DNA of 64,000 bases from Rhodospirillaceae bacterium (GCA_028822445.1 JAPKDQ010000003.1:124001-188000), one strand, 5' to 3'; shown: positions 45,571-56,653, counted from the stretch's first letter. Program-made: numbers and translations. Notes: generated by a model from the letters alone, not told the origin.

Positions 45571-47490
45571 AAAATTAACCCCAATCATAACTCTATCTTT
45601 TTTCCCGCCATAAAATGCAGAGTGCAACCTATCAGCTGGGAAGATTGTTATCATGCCCTCACATGGAAGGATGTCTTCGCTGGGGTCATAAAGTTTCAAA
45701 ATGCCTGGTTCACTGCAATTTTGATCTCCTACAGAGAGATAATACACAAGGGAGTACTTTTGGTAATGTAAACCAAGCTCCTTTTCTTTGTCTGAACTAT
45801 TTAGGTGCCTGTGAGGAGTCAGCCCACCTCCAGCACCCAAGATATTAAAGAAAGAATCGTATATGTAGATTTCTGATTTAACAGCCTTCATCATAATAAT
45901 CGTTAAATCTTCTGCTACAGTTTTTATAATAGAACGATTATCTCCAAACATATTAAAGTCTGGCGAGCACCTACCATTTCCATAACGAGCATCTCCACTT
46001 CTCGTTTTATCTAGTTCTCTAGAACTCATTTCGTACAGAGTAGAAATCAGCTTGGCTTCTACCGCTCTGTTTAAAATAAGTGGATTGGACGTTAATCCCA
46101 TAACGCCACGTAGATTGCTTATGTTGTCAACGCTGGCCTCACTTTTCTTGCGGGACTTTCTTGACTTCAGAACACTCAACAATAATCTAACGCGCTTTGA
46201 TTTTGGATCGATGGAATTTGCTTTTTCCATGCTTTCTAAGGCTGAATCTATATCTCCATTACTATAAAAAATAATGCCCAAGTTAATATAGGCTGCGGAA
46301 AAGGAAGGCTTCAACGCTATCGCTTGCCTATAGCTTGCTTCAGCCCCTTCTGACCTGCCTAGATCTCGCAGCGCGTTACCCAAGTTGCTATGGGCTTCGG
46401 CATAGTCAGCTTTCAGCGCTATCGCTTGCCTATAGCTTGCTTCAGCTTCTTCTGGTCTGCTTAGTTCCTTCAGTGCGATGCCCAAGTTATTATGGGCTGC
46501 GGCAACGTCAGGCTTCAACTTTATAGCTTGCCTACAGCTTACTTCAGCCTCGTCTAATCTGCCCAGTTCTTGAAGCGTGTTACCCAAGTTGCTATGTGCT
46601 TCGGCATAACCAGGTTTCAACTTTATCGCTTGCCTATAGCTTGCTTCAGCCTCCTCTAATCTGCCAAATGCTTGCAGTGTGGCACCCAAGTTGCTATGGG
46701 CTTCGGCATAGTTAGGTTTCAGCGCTATCGCTTGCCTATAGCTTGCTTCAGCCTCTTCTGACCTACCTAGATCTCGCAGGGCATTGCCCAAGTTGCTATG
46801 GGCTTCGGCATAGTTAGGTTTCAGCGCTATCGCTTGCCTATAGCTTGCTTCAGCCTCTTCTGACCTACCTAGATCTCGCAGGGCATTGCCCAAGTTGCTA
46901 TGGGCTTCGGCGTCTTCCGTTTCTAATTGCACGGCTCTTTGGTTGGCATTTAAAGCCTCAGGTTTCCTGCCTGTTTGCCCGAACACTGCCCCAAGCACTT
47001 TCCAGCCAAATTGATGGCCGGGAAATTGTTGAGTCATGGATATTGCTAACGTCTCTGCATCGTCATGCCGTCCGTTTTGATAGTGCTCTAAAAGGCTTTT
47101 TAATTCAGATTGAGGCGGTGATTCGTTATTGCTTACTGCCAGAAGCCGCTGGCTCAGAGCATTAAGTTTTTCTGAATTCACCCAACTTTTCTTTCCCTGC
47201 GCAAGGGCTTCTTTCGCCGCTTCAGCCTGATTCTCTTTGATGAGTGCGTCAATGTAACTGAGCCAAAACTGTTCTATATTAGGATTGGCGTCGATGGCAC
47301 TTTTGAAGTGTGGCAGCGCCGCCCCAGACTGGTTAATAGAAACCGCTATGAGACCTAGATTATGATGGGCATCAGGGTGCTCAGGCTGGACTTGCAATAT
47401 GGACCTATAAAGGCGTTCAGCTTCTTGAAGATTACCTTGATTATGCGCAGCAACACCCTGTTGCAGCGCTTGATCAAGAGTCAGTTCCAT
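45559..47490 (-). CDS. TPR-repeat protein with C-terminal 2-oxoglutarate/Fe(II) oxygenase-like domain
   Basis: The first 430 residues are tetratricopeptide repeats. A run of 34-residue units of the type AEAHSNLGNALRDLGRSEEA spans about 190-425, two of them identical in protein and nearly identical in DNA. The last 140 residues resemble a 2OG-Fe(II) dioxygenase: LTPHRH near 558, a second His in DRLHSAF near 617 and Arg in KKDRVMIGVNF near 626. Proteins with this pairing are often guessed to hydroxylate a protein or glycan target; the TPR part would select it. No signal peptide, so cytoplasmic. The ATG follows AGGAATATTTA. AT-rich; divergent from the TonB receptor gene. Confidence 0.75.
   Translation of the reverse strand: MELTLDQALQQGVAAHNQGNLQEAERLYRSILQVQPEHPDAHHNLGLIAVSINQSGAALPHFKSAIDANPNIEQFWLSYIDALIKENQAEAAKEALAQGKKSWVNSEKLNALSQRLLAVSNNESPPQSELKSLLEHYQNGRHDDAETLAISMTQQFPGHQFGWKVLGAVFGQTGRKPEALNANQRAVQLETEDAEAHSNLGNALRDLGRSEEAEASYRQAIALKPNYAEAHSNLGNALRDLGRSEEAEASYRQAIALKPNYAEAHSNLGATLQAFGRLEEAEASYRQAIKLKPGYAEAHSNLGNTLQELGRLDEAEVSCRQAIKLKPDVAAAHNNLGIALKELSRPEEAEASYRQAIALKADYAEAHSNLGNALRDLGRSEGAEASYRQAIALKPSFSAAYINLGIIFYSNGDIDSALESMEKANSIDPKSKRVRLLLSVLKSRKSRKKSEASVDNISNLRGVMGLTSNPLILNRAVEAKLISTLYEMSSRELDKTRSGDARYGNGRCSPDFNMFGDNRSIIKTVAEDLTIIMMKAVKSEIYIYDSFFNILGAGGGLTPHRHLNSSDKEKELGLHYQKYSLVYYLSVGDQNCSEPGILKLYDPSEDILPCEGMITIFPADRLHSAFYGGKKDRVMIGVNFYSL
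46690..46900. repeat. Near-identical 102-bp tandem repeats within the TPR gene
   Basis: Units containing GCATTGCCCAAGTTGCTATG and CTACCTAGATCTCGCAG repeat with a period of 102 bp (34 codons) with almost no changes between the two best copies; more distant copies extend to about 46300. The synonymous sites are conserved too, which indicates recent duplication or gene conversion. Not a CRISPR array: no spacers and in frame. Confidence 0.85.
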
Positions 47491-47609
47491 TAAATATTCC
47501 TAGTGGCGGTCAGGTTTCTCATACGAGGATTGTGGCAGAATATTTGTGGGGGGGGTAGCCTGGTATGGAGCCTGTTTGTAGCGTCGTTGCGCAACCCTCA
47601 CTACAAACT

Positions 47610-47638
47610 TTGTAATAAATACAAAAAAATAGTATGTT
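47610..47638 (+). promoter_or_regulatory. Candidate promoter of the 47.7-kb TonB receptor gene
   Basis: TTGTAA (47610-47615) and TATGTT (47633-47638) are 17 bp apart, about 40 bp before the start codon, in a short AT-rich gap. No Fur-like inverted repeat is seen here, unlike the receptor at 60.7 kb. Confidence 0.35.
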
Positions 47639-47677
47639 AAATTTATCAGTCTGAAAAACTCTCCTGGGGGGTCAGGT

Positions 47678-50245
47678 ATGGCTAAGTTACCAGTAATTCT
47701 TGGGGCTTTTGTCCTAATCTTATCAACAATGGTTGATGCTCAAGGAACCAGAGCAGATAGCAAAACGAGCCTGATTAAACCTGAAGAGATTATTGTCACG
47801 GCTACCAAGCGTGCGCAGAGCCTTCAGGATGTCCCGATAGCTGTCAGTGTCGTTAATGCTGCTGTGCTTGAACAATCACAGGTGAACGACCTGATTGATC
47901 TTCAAACCTTAGTGCCAACATTGCGCGTTACCCAACTTCAAAATTCTTCCCAAACAAACTTTTTGATAAGAGGTTTTGGTAATGGGGCCAATAATGTCGG
48001 CATTGAAGCAGAAGTTGGCGTCTTTATTGATGGTGTTTACCAATCTCGTGCAGCATCTTCCATATTGGATCTTCCAGAACTTGAGAGAATTGAAGTACTT
48101 CGAGGCCCACAATCAAGTATTTACGGAAAAAATGTGTCTGTGGGGGCAATTTCAATCACAACAAAAGCCCCAGAATTCGAATTTGGTGGGATGGCTGAGC
48201 TGACCTATGGCAATTATGACCAGATGATTGGCAAAGCAAGCATTACCGGTCCAATTTCTGACAAAGCAGCATTCCGCCTCTCAGGTTCCATCAATCAGAG
48301 AGATGGCTACTATACTAATACGATTACAAATGGAGATATTAACGATCGAGATCGTTTTTCATTGCGAGGTCAGTTTCTCTTAGAGCCGTCTGACAATTTC
48401 ACAATCAAAGTGATTGCTGATTACAATAAGATTGATGAAACTTGTTGCGGGGCTGTTCAGCTTTTCAATGGGATACTCACACAGGTGATTGGTGCCCCGT
48501 TCCCTTTTGGGCTTGGAAAAACAATAGGAAACCCCGCCAACCTGTTTGACCGTGAAGTTTCCTATAATAAAGACCCAAGCAATGAACTTGAGGGCAAAGG
48601 GTTATCGATAACTGGCGAAGTAGATCTTGGTTTTGCTAACTTTACATCGATAACAGCATACAGAGAGCAAACAAATAATAGTGACAATACGGTAGATTTC
48701 TCAGGAGCAGATATCGTCGATCTGCTGCAATATCAGAAGTTTGAGACCTTCACGCAAGAGTTCAGGCTAACCTCCAAAGATGCTGGTGATCAACTTGACT
48801 GGCTCCTTGGCGCCTACTATTTCGACGAAAGCGTGCCAACATGCTGCAGGACACTTACGTTCGGCGCGGACACATTCAACTTTGCGAATGTTTTGGCTGG
48901 CGGACAACTTCCTGGACTGCAAGCTTTGCTTGGTATTCCCCAGGGGACATTTTTCGCAAACGGCACGGGTATTGTTGACAATTATACCCTTGACGATAAA
49001 TCGGTACAGGTTTTTGCAAACGCAGACTTTCATGCATCTGATAAATTAACTTTCTCGCTTGGTGGCGCTTACATTGATTCGAAGAAATCTGCTAAATCTA
49101 GCGTTGTTCTAAATGACGTGTTCTCCAGCTTAAACTTCCCTGCAATTGGTGAAGGGGTAGTAAGGCAGACGGTAATAGCACAACAATATGCAGCGTTAGG
49201 AGTGGATGCCACTAACCCGGCAGCTATCGCCGCTATAGAAGCCATTGCACCAGGAACGTTTGCAGCAATATCTAATGGAGCGGGAGCGTTTGCGGCAGCA
49301 AATAGAAATAATCCCGCAGTCAATCCATTCCTTGCATTCCTGCCACTTCAATTTTTTCCGGTGCCTGTCAATTATCCGAACGCCAATGAAACGGGAGTGC
49401 TAAAAGGTAATAAAATTACCTATCAAGCGCGATTAGCCTATGACTTCACGGATAAAGTCAAAGGCTATGTCAGCTATGCAACCGGCTGGAAAGGTGGGGC
49501 TATTAATTTGTCGTCAGACTCAAGGCCTCCCACTGCTGGTTCAAGTGGAAGATTCGCACAACCTTCCGACGTGAATGTGATTGAATTGGGCCTTAAGAGT
49601 AGCTTTGACCGTGGTTACTTAAACTTAGCGATTTTCAAGCAGGAGGTGAAAGATTTTCAATCCAATCTATTCACTGGCGCCGGCTTTGAAATTTCCAACG
49701 CAGGTAGCGAAGTGCACAAAGGTTTTGAAATTGATGCGGCATTCGCACCAACAGAAAACCTTGTTATTGCATCATCAGTTATCGTAATGGATCCAAAATA
49801 TAAAGATTTCCAGGGAGCGCCTTGCCAAGCATTCGATCTAGCGAGATGCGGTGCTGGGCAGTCATCTAGAGATTTAAGCGGGGAAAAAGCTGGTGGCATC
49901 CATGAAGTAAGCTGGTCGACATCTGTTACTTACTCACACGAGTTTAATAGTGGTTTATCCGGGTTCTTAAGGGGTGAATATCTCTACGAAAGCAACGTTG
50001 ACGTCGTAGATAATGTTCCAGCCTTTGCCGCAGGAACCCCGCTTGCACAACGTAAAGTTAACAATCTTAATGCTAGTGCAGGGTTAGAGATGGATAACGG
50101 AATAGAACTTGTCCTGTGGGGCCGGAATCTTACAAATGATGATAACCTTCTCAGCGCATTTCCAACAACTATTCAAGAAGGTAGCTTTAGCGGTTACCTT
50201 AATGCGCCGCGCACCTACGGTCTAACTGTACGCAGCAGATTCTAA
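47678..50245 (+). CDS. TonB-dependent receptor
   Basis: Outer-membrane gated channel energised by TonB. A signal peptide ends near VDAQG. A TonB-box-like EEIIVTATK (about 36-44) leads into the plug (SLQDVPIAVSVVNAAVLEQS, then IRGFGNGANN, VFIDGVYQSR, IEVLRGPQSSIYGKN). The 22-strand barrel ends in the usual aromatic residue (TVRSRF). The plug resembles the large group of receptors found in sphingomonads and marine bacteria whose ligands are often not iron siderophores. No transporter or iron gene is adjacent. The neighbours are the TPR oxygenase and a lipid-type membrane oxygenase, so the ligand may be organic; this is inference. Confidence 0.93.
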   Translation: MAKLPVILGAFVLILSTMVDAQGTRADSKTSLIKPEEIIVTATKRAQSLQDVPIAVSVVNAAVLEQSQVNDLIDLQTLVPTLRVTQLQNSSQTNFLIRGFGNGANNVGIEAEVGVFIDGVYQSRAASSILDLPELERIEVLRGPQSSIYGKNVSVGAISITTKAPEFEFGGMAELTYGNYDQMIGKASITGPISDKAAFRLSGSINQRDGYYTNTITNGDINDRDRFSLRGQFLLEPSDNFTIKVIADYNKIDETCCGAVQLFNGILTQVIGAPFPFGLGKTIGNPANLFDREVSYNKDPSNELEGKGLSITGEVDLGFANFTSITAYREQTNNSDNTVDFSGADIVDLLQYQKFETFTQEFRLTSKDAGDQLDWLLGAYYFDESVPTCCRTLTFGADTFNFANVLAGGQLPGLQALLGIPQGTFFANGTGIVDNYTLDDKSVQVFANADFHASDKLTFSLGGAYIDSKKSAKSSVVLNDVFSSLNFPAIGEGVVRQTVIAQQYAALGVDATNPAAIAAIEAIAPGTFAAISNGAGAFAAANRNNPAVNPFLAFLPLQFFPVPVNYPNANETGVLKGNKITYQARLAYDFTDKVKGYVSYATGWKGGAINLSSDSRPPTAGSSGRFAQPSDVNVIELGLKSSFDRGYLNLAIFKQEVKDFQSNLFTGAGFEISNAGSEVHKGFEIDAAFAPTENLVIASSVIVMDPKYKDFQGAPCQAFDLARCGAGQSSRDLSGEKAGGIHEVSWSTSVTYSHEFNSGLSGFLRGEYLYESNVDVVDNVPAFAAGTPLAQRKVNNLNASAGLEMDNGIELVLWGRNLTNDDNLLSAFPTTIQEGSFSGYLNAPRTYGLTVRSRF

Positions 50246-50565
50246 GAATAGGTCGCAGAAACTTTTACCGCGCGGCCATTAGAACGCCTCTGAATGTGCC
50301 ATGAAGGCACCCAATTGTTAGTGGGCTTTCACGCGAGCTAATACAGTCCACCCAAATGCTTTCTGCCGGGCCGAGTTTGCCGATACCGAAGCGTTTTAGC
50401 CTCATTAGCCGTCAGTCTCGGCGGATATGACGAAGTTCAAGCTTCCATTGATAATGGGTCACCTACACCCATTATCAATCAGCTGGCTTAGTGCTGAAGC
50501 TTGTTTGCAGACATGGCTAGTGTACCCATGCTGGGATTTGCTTGTTTAAAACGCAGTGTCCGCGT
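50246..50565. other. Intergenic stretch after the TonB receptor
   Basis: No gene is supported here. A partial inverted repeat TTGATAATGGG/CCCATTATCAA (near 50450-50480) could form a hairpin but is not followed by a T-run. Some segments look protein-like on the minus strand but are broken. Confidence 0.3.
50449..50480. terminator. Hairpin between convergent genes, possible terminator
   Basis: TTGATAATGGGT and ACCCATTATCAA pair over 12 bp with a loop CACCTAC. It sits between two convergent genes. The absence of a T-run makes classical termination doubtful. Confidence 0.4.
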
Positions 50566-50826
50566 CTAGCAATGGATATAGGGATTGCCAATCAAATTAC
50601 TGAGTTCTTTACGAAATTCCATCAGAAAGACCTTGGTTACCTCATCGAAGAAGAGAGTCGGGATACTTATCCCAGGCTCAAGGTTACCTTGATGAGTTGT
50701 CTCAGAATCATTAACTAGAAATTTGAGTACCCTTGGGGCTTGATTGGTAAAGACACTCAGATTGCGAACGTCTAACCGGAATTACCCATCTCGGCTAAGT
50801 TAGCCGCGGCTGCTTTGCTGATTTCA
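50566..50826 (-). pseudogene. Decayed coding fragment of unrecognised family
   Basis: On the minus strand an open frame of 71 codons without a start (50566-50781) reads FRLDVRNLSVFTNQAPRVLK, then GNLEPGISIPTLFFDEVTKV, ending LIGNPYIHC. Just before it, in another frame, EISKAAAANLAEMGNSG is seen. Together they look like the frameshifted end of a once larger protein. I cannot name the family. It lies immediately behind the stop of the membrane oxygenase gene. Confidence 0.4.
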
Positions 50827-52038
50827 CTACCGTAACCTTGCCCTATTAATTAAGGATAAGATTAAAATATTAATCGCTGAATAACCCAATAAACTGATCG
50901 CTATGGGGCCCAGGCTCATATCAAAGTAAGAATAAACTCCTATCATCACGCATAGCGCGAGGCGAGTGATCTCCATTGTAAAGCCTTGTTTTCCATCAAG
51001 CCAAAGAGATGTGCAGTACATAGTAAAAGCCATCATGCTGACCGTAACCCAGAGTTGTTGATAATTTAGCTCACCGCTTTCTAGCAGCACCAATCCCACA
51101 TATGCCAAAGCAATGAGTTGAAAAACTGAGTACATTTTTATTTTCCCAGATACTTCAGGATTGTATTTCTGGAAAGTTTGAGAATTAAATTCATCTTTAG
51201 CTGGTTGGTTAGGAAGGCTCTTAGGTTTCCAGCCCGTTCTTGCAAAGAGCACTAGAAATTTTTCTTTCCAGTTCTGCGCATACCAGATGTCTTTTACGAT
51301 ATTTGTGTAAATGTGTAGATTGGCCCAAATAGGATTAAAAGTATTTAACGCACCCCTGATTCCATAAATTGGTGCCTCGTTATCGTCCTCTTCTTTAAAA
51401 GTGCCAAACATCCTGTCCCAGATAATAAAAACGCCCCCATAGTTCTTATCAATGTAATTATCATTTTGTGCATGATGAACTCTGTGATTTGAGGCGGTGA
51501 CAAAAAACTTCTCATACCAGCCAAGCTTTGGAATGTGCTCACTGTGTACCCAGAATTGATAAATTAAGTTGATGGATGCAACGCTGACAAATACATAGGA
51601 AGGAACGCCCAATAAAAATACAGGTATGTAAAACACCCAGGTAACAAATGCTCCGGTTCCAGTCTGCCTTAATGCGGTGCTGAGATTGTAGTCCTCACTT
51701 TGATGGTGGGCTACATGCGAAGCCCAGAAAATTTGTCTCTCGTGACTGATTCTATGAAACCAGTAATAACAAAAATCATAAAAAACGAATGCAAAAGCCC
51801 AAACTATTGGAGAGGAAGAATCCATTCTCCATAAAGCGTACTGAGTCTCGATTGCATAAAATACATAGCCACCAATACCAATAATAATAAGTTTGTTAGC
51901 CGACCTTAAAGAGCCCATAAAAAGGCTGCTAATCGCATCATTGAGGCGATAAGTATTCTTCCTTTTTATGATGCCATATGCCAGCTCAATTAATATTGCT
52001 AGCAAAAAGAACGGGACTGCATAAGGAACATAATCCAT
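50827..52038 (-). CDS. Fatty acid hydroxylase/sterol desaturase superfamily membrane protein (alkylglycerol monooxygenase-like)
   Basis: Integral-membrane di-iron oxygenase. Eight-histidine clusters are visible: HRISH (H-x3-H, about 95-99), HVAHH (H-x2-HH, about 108-112) and HRVHH later. At about 403 residues it is longer than simple sterol desaturases; three further hydrophobic segments at the C-terminus recall the TMEM195/alkylglycerol monooxygenase branch. Expected substrates are lipids such as sterols, hopanoid-like compounds or ether lipids. I use the ATG at 52038 instead of the track's TTG two codons earlier. AT-rich; last gene before the guaA boundary. Confidence 0.85.
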   Translation of the reverse strand: MDYVPYAVPFFLLAILIELAYGIIKRKNTYRLNDAISSLFMGSLRSANKLIIIGIGGYVFYAIETQYALWRMDSSSPIVWAFAFVFYDFCYYWFHRISHERQIFWASHVAHHQSEDYNLSTALRQTGTGAFVTWVFYIPVFLLGVPSYVFVSVASINLIYQFWVHSEHIPKLGWYEKFFVTASNHRVHHAQNDNYIDKNYGGVFIIWDRMFGTFKEEDDNEAPIYGIRGALNTFNPIWANLHIYTNIVKDIWYAQNWKEKFLVLFARTGWKPKSLPNQPAKDEFNSQTFQKYNPEVSGKIKMYSVFQLIALAYVGLVLLESGELNYQQLWVTVSMMAFTMYCTSLWLDGKQGFTMEITRLALCVMIGVYSYFDMSLGPIAISLLGYSAINILILSLINRARLR

Positions 52039-52050
52039 AGCCAAATCATA

Positions 52051-52081
52051 GAATTAGATTTATTCCCACTCAATAGTAGTC
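52051..52081. repeat. Partial second copy of the guaA 3' end, att-like
   Basis: GAATTAGATTTATTCCCACT then CAATAGT matches GAATTA..CTACTCCCACTCAATCGT at the guaA stop (52229-52256), including the bases outside the gene. Read on the minus strand it encodes TTIEWE and a stop, the same end as guaA (TIEWE). This is what integration into the 3' end of guaA would leave behind. Confidence 0.6.
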
Positions 52082-52238
52082 ATAAAATAACTCTAGTAGG
52101 GGCATTGGCTTTCGAGTGCCAAGATAGAGTTTACAAGTGACGAAATGGCGTGGGTATAAGGATTTCAGTACTGTTAAAAGGGTTAAGGTTTTTTGTAACT
52201 AACAACCTTCTCAACGTTAGAGGCTTGTGAATTAATGT

Positions 52239-53792
52239 CTACTCCCACTCAATCGTGCCGGGGGGCTTGGATGTGACATCATAGGTCACACGATTAACGC
52301 CCTTCACCTCGTTTATAATTCGGTTTGCCACACGACCCAAGAATTCCATATCAAAGTGGAAGTAATCCGCTGTCATACCGTCTGTCGATGTGACCGCCCT
52401 GAGTGCCAAGGCATAGTCGTAAGATCGTCTATCACCCATCACCCCAACCGTGCGCACAGGCAGAAGCACCGCGAATGCTTGCCAGATCGAATCGTATAGA
52501 CCAGCGTTTCTTATCTCCTCAAGATAAATCGCGTCCGCTTTGCGTAAAGTATCCAACTTCTCTTTGGTGATCTCTTGGCCTGGAATGCGGATTGCTAATC
52601 CTGGCCCTGGGAACGGATGCCGCCCGACCATCGTGTCCGGCAAACCCAGTTCGCGTCCAAGGTCGCGAACCTCATCTTTGAACAATTCACGCAAGGGCTC
52701 GACCAAATCCATGTTCATCCGGTCAGGTAAGCCGCCGACGTTATGGTGAGATTTAATCGTAACGCTTGGCCCTCCCGCAAAAGATACACTCTCAATCACG
52801 TCGGGGTATAGGGTGCCCTGTGCTAGGAAGTCTGCTCCACCGACTTTCTTAGCCTCCGCTTCAAAAACATCAATGAACGTCGCACCGATAATTTTACGTT
52901 TCTCTTCCGGGTCCGTCTTTCCCGCAAGCTTGCCGAGGAATAGGTCTTCGGCGTCGTTCAAGACGAGGTTAATATTGAATTGGTCGCGGAACACTTCGAT
53001 CACTTGCTCGGTTTCACCAGCCCTCATTAAGCCGTGGTCTACCAACACACAGGTTAACTGATCGCCAATAGCTTCATGCAGCAACGCCGCCACCACTGAA
53101 GAATCAACTCCGCCTGAAAGCCCACAGATTACCCGGCCCTCACCAACTTGGGCCTTCACCGCAGCGATAGCCTGCTCCTTGAACGCGGCCATCGTCCAAT
53201 CGCCAGTAGCACCACAGATTTTATGGGTAAAATTCTCAATTAGCGCTGCACCCTGCGGGGTATGAACCACTTCTGGATGGAACTGCACGCCATAGAAATT
53301 ACGCGCCTCGTCCGCAATCGCCGCAAACGGGGCACCGTCAGAGGTCCCCACCACTTTAAATCCGTCCGGCAGCAAGTTCACACGGTCACCGTGGCTCATC
53401 CACACTTGCTCGTGGTCACCCTGAGCCCAAACATCATCGAATAATGCACAGACAGCCGTCACATCTAAAAAGGCCCGGCCAAATTCGCGATGATCGGCGT
53501 CTTCGACCTGGCCACCCAGTTGAGCAACCATCGTTTGCTGGCCGTAACAAATTCCGAGGATTGGCAGACCCATATCGAACAGGCCTTGGGGAAGCCGGGG
53601 CGTGTCATCACCGATAACAGAGGCAGGGCCACCGGACACAATAACACCGCACGGATCATAGCGCCGAATGCTGTCTTCTGTGACTTTGTTGAACGGATGC
53701 ACCTCAGAATAAACACCGCTTTCGCGCACGCGCCGAGCGATCAACTGGGTCACTTGAGACCCAAAGTCGATGATGAGAATACGGTCAGTCAT
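52239..53792 (-). CDS. guaA: GMP synthase (glutamine-hydrolysing)
   Basis: Converts XMP to GMP using glutamine. The class I glutaminase domain has Cys82 in GICYGQQ, with His172 and Glu174 in FHPEV. The ATP-pyrophosphatase P-loop is GLSGGVDSS (about 224-232). The dimerisation domain ends in PPGTIEWE, the extremely conserved C-terminus whose DNA serves as an island attachment site in many bacteria. Length 517 is normal. It follows the RsmB-like gene and guaB on the same strand. Confidence 0.97.
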   Translation of the reverse strand: MTDRILIIDFGSQVTQLIARRVRESGVYSEVHPFNKVTEDSIRRYDPCGVIVSGGPASVIGDDTPRLPQGLFDMGLPILGICYGQQTMVAQLGGQVEDADHREFGRAFLDVTAVCALFDDVWAQGDHEQVWMSHGDRVNLLPDGFKVVGTSDGAPFAAIADEARNFYGVQFHPEVVHTPQGAALIENFTHKICGATGDWTMAAFKEQAIAAVKAQVGEGRVICGLSGGVDSSVVAALLHEAIGDQLTCVLVDHGLMRAGETEQVIEVFRDQFNINLVLNDAEDLFLGKLAGKTDPEEKRKIIGATFIDVFEAEAKKVGGADFLAQGTLYPDVIESVSFAGGPSVTIKSHHNVGGLPDRMNMDLVEPLRELFKDEVRDLGRELGLPDTMVGRHPFPGPGLAIRIPGQEITKEKLDTLRKADAIYLEEIRNAGLYDSIWQAFAVLLPVRTVGVMGDRRSYDYALALRAVTSTDGMTADYFHFDMEFLGRVANRIINEVKGVNRVTYDVTSKPPGTIEWE

Positions 53793-53827
53793 AAAAGCAC
53801 TTCATGAATATTGAGGTAAAAACGAGC

Positions 53828-55126
53828 CTAGCCTTCGGCCTTACGCTGAAGGATGGCAATGAAAAACCCATCAGTTTGGTGCCGGCGCGGCGACAGGCGC
53901 AAGAACTTCCCACGTCCAGGATATCTCGTCCCAAGCACAACCTTCCAGATGTCTCCGACCGACAAAGACCGGAAATGTTCATGGCGCTCAAGAAAGTGCT
54001 CAATGCGGTCTTCATTTTCTTGCCGCAGCAACGAACATGTCACATAGACTAGGCGACCGCCCGGCTTAACCATGCGCCCGCCCTGGGTCAGCAAAACATC
54101 TTGCTCTTCAATATATTTACTGAGGTCTTTCGGTGTGAGCCGCCAGCGGGCATCAGGGCTCCTGCGCCACGCACCCGTACCAGAGCACGGCGCATCAACA
54201 AGCACACGGTCAAAACTCTTCCGGCGCTTGTGCAGCCAGTTCGTATTCTCTGGATCAAGCACGCGCGTCGTCACCGAGAACACACCGGCGCGTTTAAGGC
54301 GCTGCTTAGATCTATTTAAACGTCTAGGCTCATTATCCGTGGCAACGATCCGGCCATGACCGCCCATTGATGCAGCCATCGCTAGCGTTTTTCCGCCACC
54401 GCCCGCACAAAGATCAAGGACGTCGTGATCTGACCGCACGTCAACTAAAAGGGATGCTAGCTGCGACCCCTCATCCTGCACTTCTATTAGCCCCTCTTTA
54501 AAGGCCTTGCTGTTCCCCAGAATAGTACGCTCTGACATGCGCAAGCCGATGGGTGACCACTCGGTCTTTTTGACCTTTAGGCCCTCAGCCTCTAATGCCG
54601 TCGCAGCAGCGACACGGTCTCCTTTAAGCGTATTCACGCGAAGGTCGACGGGCGCCTCCAAAGACAGGGCCATGAGTTCATTCTCGGCCTGGTCACCGAA
54701 CAAATCTGTAAAATAGGGCCATAGCCAGTCAGGGCACTCTGTCGCCACATGAGACGGCATGTCATCGAGCGAACGAGCCGAGGCCTCTGTAAGAGCTCCC
54801 CGCTCCGCTTTATCCAATGTCGCGGGCGCATATCCCTCACCGGTACAAAGCCCATCGATAGTCGAGAGTTCTTGTCCCTCATTGAAGACGCTATCTGCAA
54901 GCACGAGAAGGCGCGGCGTTGGCTTGTCCTGGCCGAGGCGCCACCCAAGCCTGCTGCGCATTCTTACGGTACGCCAGAGGCGGCTAGAAATATCGCGGCG
55001 GTCTTTCGATCCAATGTAGCGCCGCATGCGGAAATAACTGCGGACGACGCCATCGCCTGCGGCCGAATCAGCATCCATAGCCGATAAGACTTCAACGGCG
55101 GCTTGAAGGCGCGCGGCGGGTGTCAT
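53828..55126 (-). CDS. RsmB/NOP2-family RNA (cytosine-5) methyltransferase
   Basis: SAM-dependent m5C methyltransferase, probably for 16S rRNA. Motif I is DLCAGGGGKTLAMAA. Motif IV DAPCSGTGAWRRSPDARWR and motif VI YVTCSLLRQEN supply the two catalytic cysteines. The N-terminal 150 residues form the RsmB-like RNA-binding part but without a clear NusB domain. I prefer the ATG at 55126 (MTPAARLQAA) over the track's TTG. It sits between guaB and guaA, a frequent alphaproteobacterial arrangement. Confidence 0.9.
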   Translation of the reverse strand: MTPAARLQAAVEVLSAMDADSAAGDGVVRSYFRMRRYIGSKDRRDISSRLWRTVRMRSRLGWRLGQDKPTPRLLVLADSVFNEGQELSTIDGLCTGEGYAPATLDKAERGALTEASARSLDDMPSHVATECPDWLWPYFTDLFGDQAENELMALSLEAPVDLRVNTLKGDRVAAATALEAEGLKVKKTEWSPIGLRMSERTILGNSKAFKEGLIEVQDEGSQLASLLVDVRSDHDVLDLCAGGGGKTLAMAASMGGHGRIVATDNEPRRLNRSKQRLKRAGVFSVTTRVLDPENTNWLHKRRKSFDRVLVDAPCSGTGAWRRSPDARWRLTPKDLSKYIEEQDVLLTQGGRMVKPGGRLVYVTCSLLRQENEDRIEHFLERHEHFRSLSVGDIWKVVLGTRYPGRGKFLRLSPRRHQTDGFFIAILQRKAEG

Positions 55127-55159
55127 AAGCGGGGAACCCAAACCGACACAAGGGCCGGG

Positions 55160-56653
<1,494 letters not shown>

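Noticed and set aside
46300-46920. Regular 102-bp repeats as a CRISPR array
   Set aside because: Units are contiguous, in frame, without unique spacers and encode TPR motifs; no cas genes are present.
39300-52240. Prophage
   Set aside because: No capsid, terminase, tail, integrase or lysis genes are visible; only composition and an att-like repeat suggest mobility.
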